Shown: piece by piece, positions 7,071 to 13,679 of the stretch
How the letters are laid out: each line of letters begins with the position of its first letter
Position numbering within the stretch: position 1 is the first letter of the stretch
Source: Dehalococcoidia bacterium
GTDB lineage: Bacteria > Chloroflexota > Dehalococcoidia > UBA3495
Reading direction: 5' to 3'
Assembly (NCBI GenBank): GCA_030753265.1
Contig: JASMCQ010000075.1
Span: forward strand, 1-21,890
DNA length: 21,890 nt
The notes under the pieces: generated by a model
Databases searched by the model: none
What the model saw: the letters and a program-made list of their open reading frames with translations, nothing else
Told to the model about the DNA's origin: nothing
Made by a program: the position numbers and the translations under genes

Positions 7071-8861
7071 TCACTCGCGGACGGTGCCCTTTTTTGGCGA
7101 GTCCAGCAACATCCGGTCCAGCATCTCGGTCAGCTCGGTGATCCGCCTGGAGATGTTAGCCGACAGCTCGCTTCCCCCGCTGGTGAGGGGGTCCGACAGT
7201 ATCTTCAGCGAGTCGGTCAGCTCATTGACCCGGGCGCCAACGGTTTCCGCCACTTCGCGACGGGCGTTGGCCAGCGGCTGGGAGACGGCGCGTAGCGTCT
7301 CCGCCAGTTCTCCCACCCGCAGGGAGAGATTCTCGCTGAATTCCTTGCTGGTGTTGGACACAGGATCGCCCCAGCCGCGGAGGATCTCGGTGGCCTCGGT
7401 GATGCGGGCGGTTATGGTGTCGCCCAATTCGCGGCTGGTGGTGGCCAGGCGAAGCCGGTAGGTCCGGAGCATCCGGAACACCCGGCGGTACAGGTCGTCC
7501 ACCGAGGTCAGCTTGGCCGAGAACTGGTCGAACAACTCCCGGCTCTCCTGCATCGTCCATCGCTCGTCGTAGTGGACCAGTTGGCGGCCGGTATAGAGTT
7601 GGTAGGGCCGCATTTCGCCCTCTTGAAGGATATCGCCGTTCACGCTCAGCGGCTGCAAGTCATTCCAGTTAGACGTGGCCGGCAGTGGCGTAAGGAAGTT
7701 CGCGGTCTGATACTTGCTGATCCCGGTCACCCAATCGGCGAACTCCATGATGGATTCTTTGGTGTCGCCCGGCAGGCCGATGATGGTCATCGCCACTACC
7801 CCGAACCCCATCTGGTTCATTGTGATCAGGTCTTTATTCACCTGGCTCGGATCTTGCCGTTTGTTAATCAGCTTCAAGGCTTCAGCGTTGGCCGTCTCCA
7901 CTCCGACATAGACCATCTTGATGTTGGCGTCGTACATCGCGTGGGCCAGTTCCGGGTCCTGGCCGATCTCCGCCCGGGCCTGGCAAATCAGGTAGATGCC
8001 ATCGGTGTGGCCCTTCCATGCCTTGAGCCTGGCCAGCCTCTCATCGCGGAATTTGACGGCCCGGAGGGGGGGCGGGTGCAGGTCATCGGAAAGGAAGACC
8101 TGGAATACCCCATTGCGCGAGGAGTGAATCAGGCCGTCTTCCGCCATCTGGCGCAATTGATGTAGCCGCTTGATCTCCGTTTCCCGGGAAACCAGGCGGT
8201 ACCCCAAGAACTGTTGGATCACCTGGCAATAGGTGCAATTCTCGGTACATCCCCGAACGGTCTCCAGCACGCCGCCAGCCATGGGATTGGATGATGTCAG
8301 GTCCTTGATCGAGCGAAAATCGGGAAGCTCCACGAAATCCGGAGAGACCAGCCCCTTGCGGCGGGTCTGGATTATATGTCCATCGCGGCGGAAGCTGATG
8401 CCGGGAATCTTTTCCAGGTAGAAGTCCCGCTCGGTGCCCCGGTAGGTCACCAATACGTCGCAGAGCTGGCCGACGATGTCCTCGGCTTCCCGCTGGACCA
8501 CCACGTCGAAGTGGCCGTAATCGAAGGCTTCCTCCGAGAGGGGCCCCATCTGGGGTCCTCCCCCGATGGTGATCAGTTCGGGGTGAAACTGCTTGGCCTG
8601 CCGGGCGAGCTGATAACCCCGAGGGGCCTCGTTGATCAGCGCCGTTACCATCAGGATGTCTACGCCATCGAGGTCTTTATCAGGGTCCAGCAAGCCGGAG
8701 CGGTCCTCAAACCAAATCTCCCGCTCGTAATGGAACGGCCCGTTCCATTGGGCCAAGGCGCCCGAAAGAAACAACATACCCTGGCGAGGGATAGCAATAT
8801 ACTCGAAATTCCCGCCGGCCGAGGCCGGCTGGATCAGCACAACCCTCTTTGTCCTCGACAT
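7071..8861 (-). CDS. Radical SAM protein with B12-binding-like N-domain and 4 x 29-residue C-terminal repeats
   Basis: The radical SAM cluster motif is C205-x3-C209-x2-C212 in RGCTENCTYC. Upstream, residues about 5-150 resemble the cobalamin-binding Rossmann domain of the B12-dependent class (GMLFLSGAL, VDILMVTAL, TIGGGPQMG, VVVQREAED). The core continues through FLSDDLHPP and VYVGVETAN. Residues 476-591 form four tandem repeats of exactly 29 residues with a common pattern (R-[VI]-x-E at repeat positions 11-14), predicted to be helical. I do not know a family with this tail. The start is ATG 8861, because AGGAG precedes it at good spacing; the frame is open further upstream. Substrate is unknown; methylation or rearrangement chemistry is possible. 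It is separated from fabF by 120 bases. Confidence 0.9.
   Translation of the reverse strand: MSRTKRVVLIQPASAGGNFEYIAIPRQGMLFLSGALAQWNGPFHYEREIWFEDRSGLLDPDKDLDGVDILMVTALINEAPRGYQLARQAKQFHPELITIGGGPQMGPLSEEAFDYGHFDVVVQREAEDIVGQLCDVLVTYRGTERDFYLEKIPGISFRRDGHIIQTRRKGLVSPDFVELPDFRSIKDLTSSNPMAGGVLETVRGCTENCTYCQVIQQFLGYRLVSRETEIKRLHQLRQMAEDGLIHSSRNGVFQVFLSDDLHPPPLRAVKFRDERLARLKAWKGHTDGIYLICQARAEIGQDPELAHAMYDANIKMVYVGVETANAEALKLINKRQDPSQVNKDLITMNQMGFGVVAMTIIGLPGDTKESIMEFADWVTGISKYQTANFLTPLPATSNWNDLQPLSVNGDILQEGEMRPYQLYTGRQLVHYDERWTMQESRELFDQFSAKLTSVDDLYRRVFRMLRTYRLRLATTSRELGDTITARITEATEILRGWGDPVSNTSKEFSENLSLRVGELAETLRAVSQPLANARREVAETVGARVNELTDSLKILSDPLTSGGSELSANISRRITELTEMLDRMLLDSPKKGTVRE
7089..7436 (-). 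repeat. Four tandem 87-bp coding repeats (29 residues each)
   Basis: The repeats lie at 7350-7436, 7263-7349, 7176-7262 and 7089-7175, in coding order. Each encodes 29 residues with no indels. Shared positions include E at 3, S/T-rich positions 6-9, R at 11, [IV] at 12, E at 14, and an L followed by a polar cap near 19-21. A 29-residue unit equals about eight alpha-helical turns, which suggests a long rod or helical bundle. The DNA copies are diverged, so the repeat is not a recent expansion. Confidence 0.8.
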
Positions 8862-9011
8862 TGTCACTCCTGTCCTTCTCAGCCCCGAGTCTTCCCCGCA
8901 CGGTGCAGCCCCGCGATGTTCCACTGGTCTCAAAGGGAGAGAAGCATTCCCGGCCGTTCAGCTACTGGAGATTGGCCGGTGCAACGACAAGTTCCACCAA
9001 GTCAGTTTACC

Positions 9012-9017
9012 ATTATA
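9012..9017 (-). promoter_or_regulatory. Candidate -10 box (TATAAT), radical SAM gene
   Basis: On the minus strand this is a perfect TATAAT, about 150 bases upstream of the radical SAM ATG. I see no good -35 box at 16-18 bases (only TGTGTT-like sequence), so this is a weak call based on the -10 hexamer alone in GC-rich DNA. Confidence 0.3.
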
Positions 9018-9211
9018 CCCCATACGCCGCCGTAAACACACGGCTTTTCGTCGGCCGACGAGTCCAATTCCCAGGAGCAGGGCGGCAGCAAAGCTGCGCC
9101 GGCCTGCTCCGGCCCGATAGCGAGAGGGCAACCCCTGGTTTTCGACCTGCCATAGAAACCATCGAGCCACGGCCGCCCGGTTGGGCCTTGCCCCAAAAGC
9201 CCTCTGGACAA

Positions 9212-9311
9212 TGTCACCCCGAGTGATACGAGGGGTCAGATGCGGCGGTTCCTGGCTCCAACCAAGGAACCCCCCACTAGATTCCTCGTCGCTTCGCTCC
9301 TCGGAATGACA
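9212..9311. repeat. 100-bp MITE-like element with 12-bp inverted ends
   Basis: The left end TGTCACCCCGAG and right end CTCGGAATGACA are inverted repeats with two mismatches. Inside, GGTTCCT (9247-9253) pairs with AGGAACC (9265-9271). The right part, with GGAATGACA and CCTCGTCGCTTCGCTCC, is of the widespread intergenic type that reads GAGCGAAGCGACGAGGAAT on the other strand. It encodes nothing. Short similar sequences flank it on both sides (near 9171 and 9325). It is probably a non-autonomous or REP-like element. Confidence 0.6.
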
Positions 9312-9458
9312 GTTTTGCGGCCAAGGCCGCCCGGTTGGTTCCGGCTCCGTCTCGGGCCCTGGACAATCCCGGTGCCTCGCCGGTCCCCCTGGGAGGGCCC
9401 GGCGGCATGACAAACCGTAAAGCCTTGACGCCCCGCACCCGGGCGGAGCCATTTTCCC

Positions 9459-10412
9459 CTAGGCGGAGCCTTTTTGAAAGTGAGGAATGATCTCCTTGGC
9501 GATAGTCTCGAGGTGTCTGGCCCGGTCCTCTTGGCGGCAGGAGATGCTGAACATGATGTACCGGGCTCCGGCGTCGATATACTCCTGGATGCGGTCGATA
9601 CAGTGAGTCACGGTCCCCGCGGCGGCATAGTCACGAACTATTTCGGCGAAGTCGCGGCCGTGCTGGTAACGGCCCCCCATCTCCTCGGCGGCGACTTCGA
9701 TGGCCTCTTCCTGGGTGGGGTAGATCGTGGTGTGAAGGTAGCAAGCCCACTGGAAATTGGACAGGTCCCGGCCCTCCACGCGGGCATACTCGATGATCTT
9801 CCCCACGCTGTCCCGGTACCGCTCCGGGCTGTAGAAGTAGGGAAACCAGCCATCGCCGTGGCGTACCGCCCGGAGCATGGCCACGTCCCGCCTCCCGGAA
9901 ACCCATACGGGGGGATGGGGCTTCTGAACCGGAGGCGGGTTGATTGCCACGTCCTTGAGATTGAAGTGGCGCCCTTCAAAGGTTACCTGTTCGCCTTTCC
10001 ACAGGCGGCGCAGCAACTCCAGGCACTCGTTGGTCCGCCGGCCCCGCTGCTTTACGTTCAGCCCGGCGGCCTCGAACTCCACGGGGTACTCACCCCCTAC
10101 GCCGACGCCCAGGGTGAGCCGTCCGCCGCTGGCCATGTCCAAGCTGGCGGTCACCCTGGCCAGCACCGTGGGATGGTAAAAGGGGACCAGGATGACGGCG
10201 GATAGCACCCGGAGGGTTTCGGTCGCGCCCGCGGCCACCGCCATCACCGGCAGGCTGGCGTGGGTGGGTTGGGGTGGACTGCCCCGCATGAAGTGCTCCC
10301 CGGCGGCGATGTACTCGTAGCCGCCCAGCTCCTCCATCCATCTGGCCTGCTTGGCAACATCCGCCACGCCCAGGGCAATATTCGCTCCGAAATGCAACTC
10401 AGGTTGCGCCAT
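9459..10412 (-). CDS. LLM-class flavin (probably F420)-dependent oxidoreductase
   Basis: Luciferase-like monooxygenase superfamily, TIM-barrel fold. Visible features are GANIALGVADVAKQARWMEE at the N-terminus, AGEHFMRG, ATETLRVLSAVILVPFYHPT, the strongly conserved SGGRLTLGVGVGG segment, then FNLKDVAINPPPVQKPHPPV with VSGRRDVAMLRAVRHGDGWF. This is the usual layout of F420-dependent members (TIGR03619-like), but FMN use cannot be excluded from sequence. Length of 317 residues is typical. ATG at 10412 follows GAGGT; a TTG codon one position earlier is a less likely start. Substrate is unknown. Many LLM genes occur in SAR202-type Chloroflexota, which is part of the reason for that taxonomic suggestion. 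Confidence 0.88.
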   Translation of the reverse strand: MAQPELHFGANIALGVADVAKQARWMEELGGYEYIAAGEHFMRGSPPQPTHASLPVMAVAAGATETLRVLSAVILVPFYHPTVLARVTASLDMASGGRLTLGVGVGGEYPVEFEAAGLNVKQRGRRTNECLELLRRLWKGEQVTFEGRHFNLKDVAINPPPVQKPHPPVWVSGRRDVAMLRAVRHGDGWFPYFYSPERYRDSVGKIIEYARVEGRDLSNFQWACYLHTTIYPTQEEAIEVAAEEMGGRYQHGRDFAEIVRDYAAAGTVTHCIDRIQEYIDAGARYIMFSISCRQEDRARHLETIAKEIIPHFQKGSA

Positions 10413-10719
10413 CAACTGCCGTACCTCATGAGAGGATTCCTGCCATCCATCACCCCACTGCTACCCGGTGGCAGGTCGCGTTTATGTTACAGGAACGTGT
10501 CAAGGGCGTCACCCCCGGCCAGGGGCGGCGGCCTATGCGGCGGCTCGGGCCGGATGCCCCCAGGCCGCTTTGGTGTTGCCGGGACGATAAATGGGACGGT
10601 ACATAGATGGATGTCGCTTCGAGCCAGCCGAAGCGGCGAATTGGCGGAATTCACCGCTTTCACTCTCTATGATAGGGAGAAGGATCGGCAAGGGTGGATC
10701 TCTACCCTCTCGCCCCGCG
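10413..10719. other. Intergenic region, 307 bp
   Basis: It lies between the MFS gene and LLM gene, both minus strand. A 7-bp hairpin (CGCTTCG 10615-10621 with CGAAGCG 10629-10635, 7-nt loop) sits about 85 bases past the MFS stop, without a T-run on either strand. No convincing promoter or small gene was found. Confidence 0.5.
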
Positions 10720-11979
10720 TTACCGCCCCGCACCGAAAGCCCGGCGGGGTTTGAATGAAGGCATCGCCAGGGAAATCAGGAAGCCCAGAAAGAACAAGGC
10801 GGCGGCATAATAGAAGGCGGCAGAAAAACCCCAGATCTCGGCCAGTCCTCCGGCGATGACCGGGGAAGCCGCCCCAAACAGGGCATTATTGCCCCACATC
10901 ACGCCGATGGCGGTCCCTTCAAGGCCACGGCCCTCGGTAAGGTCGATGGCCATCACCTGGGTCAGCGAGTTCACCGAGAAGAAGAATATCCCGAAAACCA
11001 CTACCGATACGGTCAATCCCAGCTGACTGCCGGGCCACACCATGGTTATCGGCAAGATTGTGGACACCAGCATGATGCCGACAATCAAGGGCTTACGCCC
11101 GGCCCGGTCTGACACGAACCCGAGTATGGGGCCCGCGACGATGCCCATTGCCGCCAACAGGCCCACGTGAAAGCCCACGGCAACATCTCCCATGCCCAGG
11201 TTCTCTTCCATGTAGAAGGGCAGGTACAGAATCAACGCCCGGTCTCCCATACCCCTGATCGCCGAAACCAGCATCACCGAAATCATCCCGGTCCCGCTGA
11301 AAGATCGGCCAGCGATTCTGAACTGGCCCGTCAGGCGGCGCCAGAAATTCTCCCCCTCTGCCGTTGGGCTTCCGGTGCGGCGCAGGAACACGGCGATGGC
11401 CAGGAACAGCGGCAGGATGAGGACCAATCCGTACCGGAGTATCAGCTGCCAGGAAATGGTCACCAGCAGCGCTCCCACGATGACGGGACCGATGAAGTCA
11501 CCCAGGCTGCCGGTGGAGCGGTGGAGAGATACCACCAGCCCTTTGCGTTCCGGGAAGCGCTCGGCCAGCATCCCCAGGGCCGGCGGGTGCCATAGGCCGC
11601 TGCCGGCTGAACCCAACATCACGGCCACCACCACCAGGGCGAAGGCGCTTCCCACCACGGAAGCCAGGAAGTACCCGAGGCCTATAACGAGCATGGCAAT
11701 GGCCAGCATCTGCCCCCGCCGGTGGTGATACATGTCTACCAGGATGCCGGAGGAGAGGGCGATGAGGCCGGAGGAAATCTGGCGGGAGGCGTCGATGAGT
11801 CCGGCGAAGATGGGGGAGAGGCCCAAGGTGGCGGTGATGTGGGGCAGCAGGACAATGAAGCCCCGGGAGTAGATGTGCTCGACGGTATGGGCTCCGATGA
11901 CCCCGGCGGCCATGGCCCGGTCTCGGCCGCCGCTGGCCCTGGCACGGGATACTACCCCGCTTTCTGCTGCTTGCGCCAT
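10720..11979 (-). CDS. MFS transporter, fosmidomycin-resistance (Fsr)-like
   Basis: Major facilitator protein of the cytoplasmic membrane with about 12 hydrophobic segments. The region GSAGSGLWHPPALGMLAERF, followed by PERKGLVVSLHRSTGSLGDF, resembles the Fsr branch (GSGLFHPPA, ERRG). The cytoplasmic motif between helices 8 and 9 reads GFVSDRAGRKPLIVG, a good MFS motif A. ATG 11979 gives 419 residues, close to the family norm. The frame is open upstream to 12105, but that extension is not membrane-like and is unlikely to be translated. The Shine-Dalgarno sequence is modest (AGGT about nine bases before). Transport substrate is unknown; export of a small molecule is a guess. The gene stands alone between two gaps of over 300 bp. 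Confidence 0.88.
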   Translation of the reverse strand: MAQAAESGVVSRARASGGRDRAMAAGVIGAHTVEHIYSRGFIVLLPHITATLGLSPIFAGLIDASRQISSGLIALSSGILVDMYHHRRGQMLAIAMLVIGLGYFLASVVGSAFALVVVAVMLGSAGSGLWHPPALGMLAERFPERKGLVVSLHRSTGSLGDFIGPVIVGALLVTISWQLILRYGLVLILPLFLAIAVFLRRTGSPTAEGENFWRRLTGQFRIAGRSFSGTGMISVMLVSAIRGMGDRALILYLPFYMEENLGMGDVAVGFHVGLLAAMGIVAGPILGFVSDRAGRKPLIVGIMLVSTILPITMVWPGSQLGLTVSVVVFGIFFFSVNSLTQVMAIDLTEGRGLEGTAIGVMWGNNALFGAASPVIAGGLAEIWGFSAAFYYAAALFFLGFLISLAMPSFKPRRAFGAGR

Positions 11980-12317
11980 GTTGAAGTACCTACCCTGCGC
12001 CCGTCCGGAATATTCGGACCCGTCCCAGAATACTCTGAAGGGAAACGCGCCCTTCAGGCCGGGCCTCCCCGGAAAGGCCTCGTCCTTGCTTTTCCGGGCC
12101 GCCAAGCCGTGAAGTCAAGAATCACGTGGAAGCGAGTATACACCGGCGGGAGGGGTTAGCACCCGAATCAAGGGCAACCAAGGGCTTCCCGGTTCCACCG
12201 GCCCCCTGGGGGTGTGAAAGGCCGGGCTCCTCTAGCTTCAAGAAGCCCTCCGGGCTCAAGGACGACCCGGCTGCCGGTTCTTCCTCGAGCCCGGCGATGG
12301 TTCAGAAGGGGTGTCGG
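11980..12317. other. Intergenic region, 338 bp, nothing recognised
   Basis: It lies between the Fe-ADH homologue stop and the MFS start on the minus strand. It presumably contains the MFS promoter, but I could not find a convincing -35/-10 pair. Open frames are shadows or non-conserved extensions. Confidence 0.5.
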
Positions 12318-13505
12318 CTACCAGGCGGACCTCAAAACCGACATGATGGGCCCGGCGTCGGCGATGGGCTTCGGGTTGGTGGCCAGCGCCCGGTCGTGGA
12401 GGGTCGCGGCGGCGATCAGTTCCAACCCCTCTGCCGGCACCCCAACTTCCCGGAGGGTGGCCGGGATATTCAGCTGCCGGCACAGCCGGTCCACCGCATC
12501 GGCCGCCGCCAGACCCGCCTCCTCGTCGCTCAGACCGCCGGTGTCGATCCCCATGGCCTTGGCGATCAACGCCTGCCTGTCCGCGCTGGCGTCCAGGTTG
12601 TAGCGCATGGTGTGGGGCAGCAGGATGGCGTTGGCCTCCCCATGGTTCACCCGGTACAGAGCGCCGGTCTGATGGGCCATGGCGGTGTTCAAGCCCAGGC
12701 CGGCGGCCCCGGCCAGGGCGGCCAGCAACGCCGCCGTCTTGATGTTCAGCAGGCCGTCCAGGTCTCTCTCCGGGCAGCCGGGCAGGTGGCGCACCAGGCC
12801 CTCGATGGCGTGCAGGCCGAAGGCGTCGGCGATGGGGTGGTGGGTCCGGGAGTACACGCTCTCGATGGCAATCCGGAGCTGGCCGATGGCGGTGGACACG
12901 AGGATGGGCATCGGCGTGGTGGCCAGGGCCTTCCCGTCGACGATCACGGCTTTGTGCCCGGCTCCCTTCCCGGACATCAGCACCTTTCGGCCCAGGGCCT
13001 TGTCGGTCAGGCCGCCCCCTCCCCTGGTAAGCTCCGCGCCCCCCATGGTGGTCGGCACGCTGATGATGGGCGGCCTCCCAGACGGCAGGTCGGGGATGAA
13101 CACATGGTCCGGCGGCTTGAAGCGAATCTCGAAGTCGTGGAGGTCACGGCCCCCGGCCAGCAGAATGGCGATCCCTTTGCACGTATCGTGGGTGCTTCCG
13201 CCCCCGACGCTCACCAGGGCATCGGGCCGCAGCTCTTTGGCCAAGGCGCCGGCTTCGTAGACGACCTCCATGGGCGAGTGGGGCTCGATCGCGGAAAACA
13301 GGCCCACGCACCGGTCGCCCAGCGCCTCCTGCACCCGCTGCACCACATTCGACTCCCGCAGAATGTTGGGGCCGCAGACTACCATGGGCCGGGAAACCCC
13401 CAGCCGGTCCAGCGAGGCATTCATGCCGGAGATGGAGTCTGGGCCGCAGACGATCTCTTGCGCGACGCTGTTGTAGCTGAATTGCAACACTTTGTCCAAA
13501 GCCAT
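12318..13505 (-). CDS. Iron-containing alcohol dehydrogenase-fold protein lacking most metal ligands
   Basis: The fold is clear: dinucleotide-binding GGGSTHD at 101-107, the ISVPTT motif, and the C-terminal AMAHQTGALYRVNHG with ANAILLPH. Members normally reduce aldehydes or ketones, or maleylacetate, with NAD(P)H and Fe or Zn. Aligned by hand to E. coli FucO (ligands D196, H200, H263, H277), this protein has G208, I212, T274 and H288. Only the last ligand is kept, while the spacing matches. So it may be metal-independent, inactive, or act on another substrate. ATG 13505 is preferred because GAGAGG stands eight bases before it; GTG 13538 would add 11 residues. Length of 395 residues is normal. 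The upstream gene is the M14-like/GH88-105 fusion. Confidence 0.88.
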   Translation of the reverse strand: MALDKVLQFSYNSVAQEIVCGPDSISGMNASLDRLGVSRPMVVCGPNILRESNVVQRVQEALGDRCVGLFSAIEPHSPMEVVYEAGALAKELRPDALVSVGGGSTHDTCKGIAILLAGGRDLHDFEIRFKPPDHVFIPDLPSGRPPIISVPTTMGGAELTRGGGGLTDKALGRKVLMSGKGAGHKAVIVDGKALATTPMPILVSTAIGQLRIAIESVYSRTHHPIADAFGLHAIEGLVRHLPGCPERDLDGLLNIKTAALLAALAGAAGLGLNTAMAHQTGALYRVNHGEANAILLPHTMRYNLDASADRQALIAKAMGIDTGGLSDEEAGLAAADAVDRLCRQLNIPATLREVGVPAEGLELIAAATLHDRALATNPKPIADAGPIMSVLRSAW

Positions 13506-13538
13506 ATCCAGTGCCTCTCCCCGGAGCAGGTTGTCCAC

Positions 13539-13679
13539 TTACCCGGCGCCCATGTTGATAACGTTCTTGGTTTCGGAGCGCAGTTCCCGGCCGGGCCTGA
13601 CCCGCTGGATGGCCGCGGCGCAGAGGGCTGGTCGACCAGCTTCCAGCCCTTCGATGTTCTCGGGACCGGGCCGCGGCGG
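13539..13679 (-). pseudogene. 46-codon open stretch in frame after the GH88/105 stop, possible gene remnant
   Basis: Immediately past the TAA at 13680-13682 the same frame stays open for 46 codons to a second TAA at 13539-13541. The translated segment includes EGLEAGRPALCAAAIQRVR and, near the end, ELRSETKNVINMGAG. It has protein-like composition but no recognised family. It has no start codon with a ribosome-binding site that I can see. It could be the remains of a deleted gene, a C-terminal extension lost by a nonsense change, or plain non-coding DNA. The alternative GTG of the next gene (13538) follows directly. Confidence 0.25.

Larger units (their letters stand above)
8862..9458. other. 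Intergenic region, 597 bp, no gene recognised
   Basis: It separates the radical SAM gene from the upstream LLM gene. It holds a candidate -10 box for the radical SAM gene near 9012-9017, a 100-bp element with inverted ends (9212-9311), and two copies of GGCCGCCCGGTTGG, near 9171-9184 and 9325-9338, flanking that element. Open frames across it have no recognisable protein character. Confidence 0.6.

Noticed and set aside
12106..13538. Possible single operon for the entire minus-strand block
   Set aside because: Gaps of 307, 338 and 597 bp, a hairpin at 16249 and a separate promoter at 19750 argue for several transcription units.
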